From positions 33,162-97,161 of the forward strand of contig NZ_JANATA010000012.1 in NCBI RefSeq assembly GCF_024199005.1: a stretch of 64,000 bases of DNA. Direction: 5' to 3'. Of this stretch, positions 20,541-28,332 are shown in pieces (position 1 is the stretch's first letter; every line of letters begins with the position of its first letter). Both the position numbers and the translations under genes were made by a program. The notes beneath the pieces are model-generated. The model had not been told where the DNA came from. It made no database searches and was given only the letters and a program-made list of their open reading frames with translations. This DNA comes from Opacimonas viscosa. Lineage in GTDB: Bacteria; Pseudomonadota; Gammaproteobacteria; Enterobacterales; Alteromonadaceae.

Positions 20541-21410
20541 TTATTCGTTGAAGCCAAGCCACCCTTTTTTACGCAATACAATAAGACCAAATGCACCTAT
20601 ATACATACCAACGCCATAAACAGCGCCAGCTATTGAGTATTCAGGTTTAGCCAAAAATGTGACCGCGATAAGTATCGCTACTGTGGCATTTTGTGTGCCT
20701 ACTTCAATCCCGATAGTTAATGCATCCTGGACATTTAAGCGACTGAGTTTGGCAAACATAATGCCTATAGCCGTAGCTATAATATTTAGGCTAAGCGTGA
20801 CCATAAATATATTAGGGAAAGCTTCCCAGAGAATTTCCCGTTCTTTGTAAGCAATAATCGCAATCATAGAAAATAAGAAAAACGTCGACAAATGCTTAAA
20901 AAAACTCTCTGAACGAAGCGCAAAGTTTAGAGCGAATTTACGCACTAACATCCCCACGCCGATTGGAATCAGTGTGATAACCAGAAGACTTAATGAGGTT
21001 TTAATGAGTGAGAATGTTTCATCCGGAGTAATAGCAAAATAATCAATACTAAAACGGATCAGCCAGGGGGTGGTTATAATACAAATCACAGATGTCACTG
21101 CGGTGAGGGTGACCGATAAAGCAATATTCGCTCTGGCGATATGACTTAGCAGGTTGGATGAAGTACCACCAGGACAAGCCGCTAAAATCATCAAACCAAT
21201 CGCAATGTGTGGCTCCAAGGAAAAGGCCAGGGCCAAACCAAATGCAACCAAGGGTAAACCGATCAACTGACCTAGTAAGCCAACGGATACGGTTTTTGGT
21301 GTGATTAATAAGCGTTGAAAATCCGCTACCGTCAAGGTCATGCCCATACCGAACATAATGAGCACGAGGCTTGCTGGTAATAAAATTTCAGTAAAAACTG
21401 ATGCTTCCAT
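20541..21410 (-). CDS. Bile acid:sodium symporter family transporter
   Basis: Polytopic inner-membrane protein, 289 residues, about 9-10 helices. Family signatures include GMGMTLTVADF near the N-terminus, ACPGGTSSNLLSHIARAN (the unwound-helix crossing motif) and EVGTQNATVAI. Substrates of bacterial members include organic anions and pantoate-like carboxylates. It is the last gene of a four-gene operon (9 bp after the SDR gene), which suggests it imports or exports the acid handled by the upstream enzymes. AGGAGCC ribosome site, spacing 6. Confidence 0.9.
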   Translation of the reverse strand: MEASVFTEILLPASLVLIMFGMGMTLTVADFQRLLITPKTVSVGLLGQLIGLPLVAFGLALAFSLEPHIAIGLMILAACPGGTSSNLLSHIARANIALSVTLTAVTSVICIITTPWLIRFSIDYFAITPDETFSLIKTSLSLLVITLIPIGVGMLVRKFALNFALRSESFFKHLSTFFLFSMIAIIAYKEREILWEAFPNIFMVTLSLNIIATAIGIMFAKLSRLNVQDALTIGIEVGTQNATVAILIAVTFLAKPEYSIAGAVYGVGMYIGAFGLIVLRKKGWLGFNE

Positions 21411-21419
21411 GTCTGGCTC

Positions 21420-22169
21420 CTAGCTCATTTTTTTGAGTATAGATTTAGGAGCGATCCGCAAGAACCATTGTAAAAATGCCCATGGCCAAGTAGGCACATA
21501 AGAGTTTTCCCCTTCTTTTTCGATGGCTTTTACCATGGCTTTACAACCTGTTTCGGTATCCACAATAAAAGGGACTTTTTTCACTTTTTCATTGATTTCA
21601 CTGCGAATGAAACCGGGATGTACGGTAGACACTTTGATTGGTGTGCCCAGCAGATCTATTCGCAAACCTTCAGACATTGAAGATAGCGCGGCTTTGGTGG
21701 CAGCATAGACGGTCATCGCTCGACGATAACTACTTACTGCACTGATAGATGATATAGTTACTAAGTGACCAGCATTTTTAGCTCGAAATATTTCCATAGC
21801 GGCTTCGCATTGCGCCAAAGCTGCTACGAAATTGGTCTCAGCAGTTTGTTTGTTGGCATAAAAATACCCAGTACCGATAGAGGCACCTTTGCCCATCCCT
21901 GCATTGACAATAATTCTATCCAGTCCACCCATTTCTGCATCAAATTCTTTGAAAACAGAAAAGACAGCGTCATGGTCATTGACATCAAGTGCTTTAATTA
22001 ACACTTTAATATTTGGATTAATCGCCAACAGTTCAGTTTGTAGTTCGGTAAGGCGTTCGACTCTTCTGGCACATAACGCGAGATTTCTCCCTAACTTTGC
22101 AAATTCAATAGCCATGCCTTTGCCCAAACCAGAACTGGCACCAGTGATGAGTATATTTTGTCTTGTCAT
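21420..22169 (-). CDS. Short-chain dehydrogenase/reductase
   Basis: Classical SDR of 249 residues: NAD(P)-binding TGASSGLGKGMA, NAG in VNAGMGKGA, catalytic Ser in TISSISAVSSYR, and YAATKAAL (Tyr-x3-Lys). The arginine after the first strand (CARRVERL) favours NADP(H). Third gene of the ACAD-APH-SDR-symporter operon, separated from both neighbours by 8-9 bp. Likely interconverts a hydroxy- and keto-acyl intermediate. Confidence 0.9.
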   Translation of the reverse strand: MTRQNILITGASSGLGKGMAIEFAKLGRNLALCARRVERLTELQTELLAINPNIKVLIKALDVNDHDAVFSVFKEFDAEMGGLDRIIVNAGMGKGASIGTGYFYANKQTAETNFVAALAQCEAAMEIFRAKNAGHLVTISSISAVSSYRRAMTVYAATKAALSSMSEGLRIDLLGTPIKVSTVHPGFIRSEINEKVKKVPFIVDTETGCKAMVKAIEKEGENSYVPTWPWAFLQWFLRIAPKSILKKMS

Positions 22170-22177
22170 TATTCTTA

Positions 22178-23248
22178 TTATCCTGCTTGACGAATGATTT
22201 TACGGCATCTGTGGAGAAGGTATTGCGTAAAGAACCACAGGTGTTTGAATGCTGGATTACGAGTTTGTTTGTGATGATAGCGATAATAGATTTGTAATAC
22301 AATTGCGGCTAGGCGAAACAAACCATAGACTTCATAAAAAGCAATATTGCTAACATCAGCTCCGGTTTTTTTAGCGTAATATTTGATGACTTCTTTACGT
22401 GTCAACATCCCCTCTAAATGAGTGGGCTGACGGCGTGTACTGGTGGCAATAAAGTCATCATCGGCTTGGACCCAATAGGCTAGGGTATTGCCCAAATCCA
22501 TTAGCGGATCCCCCAAGGTCGCTAATTCCCAGTCTAACACCCCTATGATTTGGGTCGGATCAGAAGGATCTAAAACTAGATTATCAAAGCGGTAGTCGTT
22601 GTGAGTTAAACAGATGGTTTCCGTAGTTGGCATATTTGCGGTTAACCACTTCATGATACCGTTTGCACTTGGGACATTCCAGGTTTTGGCTTTGCTGTAG
22701 CGGTTACACCAACCTGAAATTTGCCTTTCTACATAACCACTGCCCTTGGCCAATTTATCAAGCTCTGCAGCTTTATAATCCACTTGATGTAAGCTAACTA
22801 GCCCATCGATAGCGTTGGTGCAGAGGGTATTTACTTGGCGAGTGGAAAGTTGTAGCGTTTTGGGCATGTTTTTTCGTGGAATGATGCCCGAGAGTTTTTC
22901 CATGACATAAAACTCAGTACCCAAAACATCGTCATCTGCGCAGTGCCCCAACATTTTGGGCACCAAGGGATACACGTTTTTAATCGCGTTTTGTAGGCGA
23001 TACTCACGCCCCATGTCATGGGCGCCTTTGGCTTTAGTACCAGCAGGGGCCCTGCGTAGGATAACAGACTGCTTTGGATACTCTAAACAGTAGGTCCAGT
23101 TCGATGCCCCACCTGCGTATTGAGTGACGGATGGTGTTCCTGATAACCCGATATGTTTGGTCAACCATGGTGTCAGTGTAACTAACGGTAATTCTTCACC
23201 GGGACGCACATTGCGGGCTTTATCGAGTACCGAATTAGGCTGTGTCAT
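22178..23248 (-). CDS. APH-family kinase, ACAD10/11-type hydroxyacyl-CoA kinase candidate
   Basis: 356-residue aminoglycoside-phosphotransferase-fold protein. Key motifs: ATP-site strand with SVILRRAPAG, Brenner loop LTHNDYRFDNLVLD (catalytic Asp, Asn) and VLDWELATLGDPLMDLG (metal-binding Asp). This WELATLGDPLxDLG form is that of the kinase half of mammalian ACAD10/ACAD11 and of LvaA in the Pseudomonas levulinate pathway, which phosphorylates 4-hydroxyacyl-CoA. It is encoded 8 bp downstream of an ACAD11-like dehydrogenase, so the pair matches the two halves of ACAD11. Antibiotic resistance is unlikely. Confidence 0.88.
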   Translation of the reverse strand: MTQPNSVLDKARNVRPGEELPLVTLTPWLTKHIGLSGTPSVTQYAGGASNWTYCLEYPKQSVILRRAPAGTKAKGAHDMGREYRLQNAIKNVYPLVPKMLGHCADDDVLGTEFYVMEKLSGIIPRKNMPKTLQLSTRQVNTLCTNAIDGLVSLHQVDYKAAELDKLAKGSGYVERQISGWCNRYSKAKTWNVPSANGIMKWLTANMPTTETICLTHNDYRFDNLVLDPSDPTQIIGVLDWELATLGDPLMDLGNTLAYWVQADDDFIATSTRRQPTHLEGMLTRKEVIKYYAKKTGADVSNIAFYEVYGLFRLAAIVLQIYYRYHHKQTRNPAFKHLWFFTQYLLHRCRKIIRQAG

Positions 23249-23256
23249 GGCGTCCC

Positions 23257-24477
23257 TTATTTATATTTTTTTAGCTCTAAACGTGAAACCATTGCCATGT
23301 GCACTTCATCAGGGCCGTCGGCAAGTCGTAAGCTCCGAGCGCCGGCCATAAATCGCGCTAACGGAAAATCATGACACATACCACCACCGCCGTGAAGTTG
23401 TACACTCATATCAATAATTTCTTGGAGCATCTGTGGGACGACAACTTTGATAGCACTGATATCTGTCATTGCATTCTTGACCCCTAAATGATCAATTTTC
23501 CAGGCAGCTTGTAGGGTTAATAATCGAGCTTGTTCAATTTTCATCCGAGCCATAGCGATGCGTTCTTTATTACCACCTAGCTCGGTAAGAGGCTTACCAA
23601 ATGCCGTTCTCGACAATGCGCGTTTAATACCTAGTGCCAAAGCTTCCTCTGCCATACCAATAGAGCGCATACAATGATGAATTCGACCTGGACCGAGACG
23701 CCCTTGGGCAATAGCAAAACCTTTGCCCGGACCCATAATCAGGTTTTCTTTGGGGACTCTGACATTATCTAAAACCATTTCACCATGCCCATAAGGAGCA
23801 TCATAATCGCCATAAGCCGTTAACATACGTTTTATCGTTAACCCTTGACTATCCAACGGAACAATGACCATAGAGTGTTGCGCATGACGGTCGTTTTCAG
23901 GGTTAGATAGTCCCATAAAAATAATAACTTTTGCATTTGGGTGGCCTAGCCCTGTCGACCACCATTTGGTTCCATTGATAACAATGTCATCACCATCAAA
24001 ATCAATCCGAGCTTGCATATTGGTGGCGTCACTTGAGGCAACATCGGGTTCGGTCATACCAAAAACAGAGCGGATTTCCCCCTTCAATAAAGGCATCAAC
24101 CAAGTGGTTTTTTGCTCATCCGTACCAAAATGGTATAGCACTTCCATATTGCCAGTATCTGGTGCATTGCAATTAAAAATCTCAGGAGCAAACAAATATC
24201 GGCCCATCTCTTCGGCAAGTGGTGCGTACTCCAAAGTCGTCAGCCCCTGACCGTATTCAGCATCTGGTAAGAATAAATTGGCTAAACCTTCTTGTCGGGC
24301 GAGTAGTTTGAGTTGTTCAATTTGTGGATGTAACCGCCAATTTCGCCAATCACCATGGGCATTGTGGGTATGCATAAATTCATACACATCATCCGCGATA
24401 GGAGCGATATGTTCGTTGATAAACGCAGTTAAACGAGCAAGGTATTCTTGAGTTTTGGGTGCATGAGAGAAATCCAT
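23257..24477 (-). CDS. ACAD11-like acyl-CoA dehydrogenase
   Basis: 406-residue FAD enzyme with acyl-CoA dehydrogenase N, middle and C-terminal domains: FGMTEPDVASSDATN, KWWSTGLGHPNAKV, and GPGRIHHCMRSIGMAE, a signature close to that of ACAD10/11 rather than of ordinary FadE. The C-terminal QLHGGGGMCHD segment follows. ACAD11-type enzymes act with an APH-like kinase to remove a phosphorylated 4-hydroxyl group from acyl-CoA; that this protein does so is inferred from the adjacent kinase. The start at 24477 follows a GGAG site; five codons upstream is an alternative. First gene of its operon. Confidence 0.9.
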   Translation of the reverse strand: MDFSHAPKTQEYLARLTAFINEHIAPIADDVYEFMHTHNAHGDWRNWRLHPQIEQLKLLARQEGLANLFLPDAEYGQGLTTLEYAPLAEEMGRYLFAPEIFNCNAPDTGNMEVLYHFGTDEQKTTWLMPLLKGEIRSVFGMTEPDVASSDATNMQARIDFDGDDIVINGTKWWSTGLGHPNAKVIIFMGLSNPENDRHAQHSMVIVPLDSQGLTIKRMLTAYGDYDAPYGHGEMVLDNVRVPKENLIMGPGKGFAIAQGRLGPGRIHHCMRSIGMAEEALALGIKRALSRTAFGKPLTELGGNKERIAMARMKIEQARLLTLQAAWKIDHLGVKNAMTDISAIKVVVPQMLQEIIDMSVQLHGGGGMCHDFPLARFMAGARSLRLADGPDEVHMAMVSRLELKKYK

Positions 24478-24586
24478 GGTTGTCTCCAACAAAGTATTAT
24501 TTTTCTTTAATTCAAGAGTACTTTATTCGGTCTATAAATCCAATTTAGTTTGATTAAGCAGAACTATTCAGCAAACAAATAAAGGA

Positions 24587-24619
24587 AACCCTCTGATAAC
24601 AGGACGATATCAGAGGGTT
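24587..24619 (-). terminator. Perfect hairpin in a structured 418-bp intergenic region
   Basis: aaccctctgat / atcagagggtt forms a perfect 11-bp stem with an 11-nt loop. On the minus strand it is followed by TTTCCTTTATTT, so it may end a minus-strand transcript, but it is about 280 bp past the tdk stop. Two more perfect stems lie in the same gap: gtaaacaa / ttgtttac at 24629-24649 and gtagaaatt / aatttctac at 24691-24719. A short A/T hairpin (aaaaag-gca-cttttt, 24866-24880) close to the tdk stop could be tdk's own terminator. No convincing protein gene is present. Confidence 0.5.
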
Positions 24620-24895
24620 AATGGGGGCGTAAACAAGATTATTGTTTACAAAGCAAATAAGTAAGTAGGTATAATTTAACCGTTATGCTGGTAGAAATTA
24701 AGGACAAGAAAATTTCTACGAATATACCCTTGTTGGTATTTTTACTAGAACGCAGTAATGAAAATACTCACCCAGATATAAAAAAAGATACACCACTCAC
24801 TTATTTCACAAATAGAGTGTTGCAGTTGTCATGCCACTTATTTTTGTCAGTAAAATCAATGGTATAAAAAGGCACTTTTTTTTACTGTAAAGAAC

Positions 24896-25486
24896 TTAGA
24901 CAGGTAGTTGACCCCAAACGAGGTTTTTGAAGTGTTTTCGGCACATTGATTCGTAGCGCTCATTACCGCCGACAACTACTTGGGCACCACTTTTACTTGC
25001 TTGTCCGTTTTCGTCTATACGTACTACGAAGTTCGCTTTTTTTCCGCAGTGACAAATTGTTTTGAGCTCGGTCAGTTTATCTGCCCAGGCCAGCAGATAA
25101 TGGCTACCAGAAAATGTTTCGCCTAAAAAGTCGGTACGTAGGCCGTAAGCTAATACAGGGATATGCAAATCATCCACAATATGAATTAATTGCATGACTT
25201 GTTCTTTGGCAAGAAACTGTGCTTCGTCGATAAAGATAGCGTCGATGCTTTGCGTGGCGAGCTGTTGTTGGATGGTCTGATAAAGATTCGTGTCGTTGCC
25301 AAACATTAGCGCTGGCTTACTCAAGCCTATTCTCGAGGTGATTTTGCCCTCACCAAAACGGTCATCTAGCTGTGCTGTAAACAGTAATGCAGTCAATCCA
25401 CGCTCTTCATAGTTGTATGCGGATTGTAATAATGCAGTTGATTTACCTGCGTTCATTGCTGAATAATAAAAGTAGAGTTGAGCCAT
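24896..25486 (-). CDS. tdk: Thymidine kinase
   Basis: Type II thymidine kinase, 196 residues (E. coli 205), salvaging thymidine to dTMP. P-loop in [15 protein letters not shown], Walker B-like [10 protein letters not shown] with the catalytic Glu, lasso-region GLRTDFLGE, and zinc-site cysteines in CHCGKKA and SMCRKHF. Stands alone between fadE and the acyl-CoA dehydrogenase operon. Confidence 0.96.
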   Translation of the reverse strand: MAQLYFYYSAMNAGKSTALLQSAYNYEERGLTALLFTAQLDDRFGEGKITSRIGLSKPALMFGNDTNLYQTIQQQLATQSIDAIFIDEAQFLAKEQVMQLIHIVDDLHIPVLAYGLRTDFLGETFSGSHYLLAWADKLTELKTICHCGKKANFVVRIDENGQASKSGAQVVVGGNERYESMCRKHFKNLVWGQLPV

Positions 25487-25591
25487 GTTGGGTCCTTAAA
25501 TAACTAGCGTGCATTATTCAGGAGTTGCTTATTAATTGCAAAAAAACTCAGGGACTGACTAAAGAAAAAGCATGTCATCTAGGGTAAAATA

Positions 25592-25613
25592 AAGGTCACT
25601 CGAAAGTGACCTT
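25592..25613 (-). terminator. Terminator of fadE
   Basis: aaggtcact-CGAA-agtgacctt, a perfect 9-bp stem with a 4-nt loop, 35 bp past the fadE stop on the minus strand and followed there by TATTTT. Confidence 0.8.
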
Positions 25614-25647
25614 GTTGGTATTTAATAAGCGCAGTGTTTATCTATAA

Positions 25648-27894
25648 TCAAGCTGCATCTGTGATATCTACAACGACTTTTTCGCCATTTGCGTCAATCA
25701 GTTCTAAATCAAAAGTAAACTCATCCACACGTACAGCTAATTTACGCTTTTCGTTATATGACAGTAACGCCGCGACATCTTCGCTGGTCAGTTCTTTGGC
25801 TATCTCTAGTTGTTGCACTGCGTGTTCAAATGACACGAATGGTATAACGGGAGTAGAACGAAGTGCTTTGCGAACTTTTTTCAATAGTGGCATCACAGCA
25901 TGTTTTGCTAAGAACGCTTGCTCGTTGATGTCATTACCATCACCAGGGCGAGTAACCACTAAGTGTGTTAATTCTTTCTTGATAGAACTATCTTTAAGCG
26001 CTGCCACAGATAACTCACGGACCAAGTCGTCATTAATACTGCTAGTGCTATTGGTGTATGTATTCGTGATTAAACGCATCAAGCCACGTGTTGGTGTATT
26101 CGGGAAGTTGTTAACAAATTCCACGATAGCTTTTTCTGCTTGGCTCAATGACCATTGCATTGCATATTCAAAATACGGTTTTGCCTCAGCTCGGTCAGAT
26201 ACACGCTGCTCGTAATAACGAATGGTCGCCATTGCGCCATAGGTATAGCTCATGACATCACCTAAACGTGCAGAGAGTAATTCTGCTTTTTTCAAATCCC
26301 CACCAAGTACTAACAAAGACAAGTCAGCTAAAGGTGCCAATTTAGCAGATAAGCTGTTCAAGCGTTGCTCGTATTGACGCACTTCAGGTAGCTCTGATTC
26401 TGCAGAGCGTAACAATGGAAGATAGGCGTTCTTCATACTGCGGAATGCATTTTTAACACTGAACCAAACGGTTTTACCGAGGACTTTATTAAACGGTTTA
26501 TCAGCGGCGGCATCATCAGAGTGAATGAGCTCTACCATCTCTTGCAGATAAGGGTGGCAGCGCATAGCACCTTGACCAAAGATCATTAAGTTGCGCGTTA
26601 AGATATTGGCACCTTCTACCGTGATCGCAATAGGTAATGATGCATAGCCATTGGCCAGTGTATTTTGTGGCCCGCGTTGGATCGCTTTACCCGCTTGTAC
26701 ATCCATGGCCTGATTTACCACGTCTCGACCCAACTCAGTCATATGGTATTTAGCAATAGCTGTTACCACTGAAGGTTTTAAACCTTGGTTCAACCCTTCT
26801 GTCGTCAACACACGCATCGCTTCTAATAAGAACGTTTTCCCTGCAATGTCAGCCAGTTTTTCTTGGATCCCTTCGAAACCGCCAACAGGCATGTTGAATT
26901 GTTCACGAACAAAAGAGTATTCAGCTGTAGATTTGAATGAACTTTGCGCAGACGCTACCCCCATTGCAGGTAATGAAATACCGCGACCAGCACCTAAACA
27001 GCTGACTAACATCTGCCAGCCACGTCCGATGTTTTCTTGGCCACCAATAATGAAATCCATAGGGATGAAAACTTTATTACCACGGGTTGTACCATTGTAG
27101 AAACGAACGCCCATTGGGTCATGACGGTTCCCTAATTCTACACCAGGGTGGCTTTTTGGAAGCAGGGCACAAGTAATACCTAGCTCTAATTTATCACCTA
27201 AAAGTTGCTCCGGGTCGAAGACCTTAAAAGCTAAACCGAGAACAGTCGCAATCGGTGCTAAAGTAATATAACGTTTGTCCCAAGTCACTTCTAGACCAAG
27301 CACTTCTTCACCGTTGTACATGCCTTTGGTCACAATACCGGCATCAGGAATCGACCCTGCATCAGAACCAGCCTCAGGACCCGTTAGTGCAAAACAAGGA
27401 ATATCCGTACCTACGGACAAGCGAGGTAACCAGTAGTTTTGCTGTTCAGCAGTGCCGTAATGCATCAATAGTTCACCTGGACCTAGAGAATTAGGCACCA
27501 TGACGGTAACTGCAATTGCACCACTAGCTGTTGCGATTGTTGCTACGATTGTTGAATTGGCATAGGGAGAAAATTCTAGACCACCAAATTTCTTTGGAAT
27601 GATCATAGAGAAAAATTTGTTTTTACATAAAAAATCAATGATAGGTTGAGGGATATGTTTTTCATTCATCAATTCAAAATCATTGATCATGTCGATTAAT
27701 TCGACCACCGGACCCTCTAGGAAAGCCTGTTCATCTGCACTGAGTGTACCAGTCGGTAAGTTACGCACTGCATGCATATCTGGCTTACCTTGGTAGATTG
27801 AAGATTCAATCCACACATCACCGGCATCAAGTGCTTCTTGTTCAGTAATTGAAATCGGTGGCAATACTTTTTTTAAACTCGTACGTAGGCTCAT
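25648..27894 (-). CDS. fadE: FadE-type acyl-CoA dehydrogenase
   Basis: 748-residue long acyl-CoA dehydrogenase of beta-oxidation. The N and middle domains are seen in FFSMIIPKKFGGLEFSPYA, ALTGPEAGSDAGSIPD and VTWDKRYITLAPIA; LGAGRGISLPAMGVA and the ILTRNLMIFGQGAMRCHP region lead into the extra C-terminal domain (DUF1974-like) that distinguishes FadE from short acyl-CoA dehydrogenases. E. coli FadE has 814 residues; this one lacks the N-terminal membrane segments, as in many marine relatives. A possible FadR-like site lies about 50 bp upstream. Confidence 0.93.
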   Translation of the reverse strand: MSLRTSLKKVLPPISITEQEALDAGDVWIESSIYQGKPDMHAVRNLPTGTLSADEQAFLEGPVVELIDMINDFELMNEKHIPQPIIDFLCKNKFFSMIIPKKFGGLEFSPYANSTIVATIATASGAIAVTVMVPNSLGPGELLMHYGTAEQQNYWLPRLSVGTDIPCFALTGPEAGSDAGSIPDAGIVTKGMYNGEEVLGLEVTWDKRYITLAPIATVLGLAFKVFDPEQLLGDKLELGITCALLPKSHPGVELGNRHDPMGVRFYNGTTRGNKVFIPMDFIIGGQENIGRGWQMLVSCLGAGRGISLPAMGVASAQSSFKSTAEYSFVREQFNMPVGGFEGIQEKLADIAGKTFLLEAMRVLTTEGLNQGLKPSVVTAIAKYHMTELGRDVVNQAMDVQAGKAIQRGPQNTLANGYASLPIAITVEGANILTRNLMIFGQGAMRCHPYLQEMVELIHSDDAAADKPFNKVLGKTVWFSVKNAFRSMKNAYLPLLRSAESELPEVRQYEQRLNSLSAKLAPLADLSLLVLGGDLKKAELLSARLGDVMSYTYGAMATIRYYEQRVSDRAEAKPYFEYAMQWSLSQAEKAIVEFVNNFPNTPTRGLMRLITNTYTNSTSSINDDLVRELSVAALKDSSIKKELTHLVVTRPGDGNDINEQAFLAKHAVMPLLKKVRKALRSTPVIPFVSFEHAVQQLEIAKELTSEDVAALLSYNEKRKLAVRVDEFTFDLELIDANGEKVVVDITDAA

Positions 27895-27938
27895 AACGTT
27901 GCTCTCTATATTAATCTAATAGTCAATCTTGACTCATC

Positions 27939-27954
27939 GGTCATCTGACCAGTT
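27939..27954 (-). promoter_or_regulatory. Possible FadR-like operator upstream of fadE
   Basis: On the minus strand this reads AACTGGTCAGATGACC. The first part matches the left half of the FadR operator core (AACTGGTCNGA), and GGTCA/TGACC is palindromic. It is centred about 52 bp before the fadE start, where a repressor site would be expected. The second half departs from the FadR consensus, and I cannot see a fadR gene here. Confidence 0.35.
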
Positions 27955-28074
27955 AGGTTTAGTATGGCAAAAGGTGATTTATTAGTCAAGTTTCTGTTGT
28001 CAAAAAATATTCAGAGGTGGGCTTTTCCGAGTTCATTTACGTAAACAAAGGATAAATTTCTGCTGGAGAAAAAA

Positions 28075-28332
28075 ATGAAAAATGAGATGGAGAGCCGTTT
28101 CTTGTTGAGCGTCTATGAAAAGATCAAACAACATGGTGTAAAAGAAGGCTTAGGTCACCACTTGGATGGCATAACAGCCTATACTGACCATGACGGCTAC
28201 ACTTTATTTATAGAAGATGCACTAGTGAAGTTACGCTTTGGTTTTCACAATCAATATACTTATGACTATGCAAAAACAGAACACAAAGAAGCATTTGATA
28301 AAAAACTAGAAAATATCAATAAGGCTTACTAA
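28075..28332 (+). CDS. Small uncharacterised protein, DUF3081-like
   Basis: 85-residue soluble acidic/basic protein with no signal or membrane segment. The pattern [20 protein letters not shown], then [14 protein letters not shown], then [13 protein letters not shown], resembles DUF3081 as I remember it; this assignment is from memory. RBS CTGGAG stands 6 nt before the ATG. Convergent with the sensor kinase gene, the two stop codons overlapping by a few bases. Function unknown. Confidence 0.7.
   Translation: MKNEMESRFLLSVYEKIKQHGVKEGLGHHLDGITAYTDHDGYTLFIEDALVKLRFGFHNQYTYDYAKTEHKEAFDKKLENINKAY

Noticed and set aside
22178..23248. Aminoglycoside resistance by an APH-family kinase
   Set aside because: Motifs and operon context are those of the ACAD10/11 or LvaA type kinases of acyl-CoA metabolism.
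24685..24867. 60-codon plus-strand ORF between tdk and the dehydrogenase operon
   Set aside because: No ribosome site, no recognisable pattern, and it begins within a hairpin-rich non-coding region.
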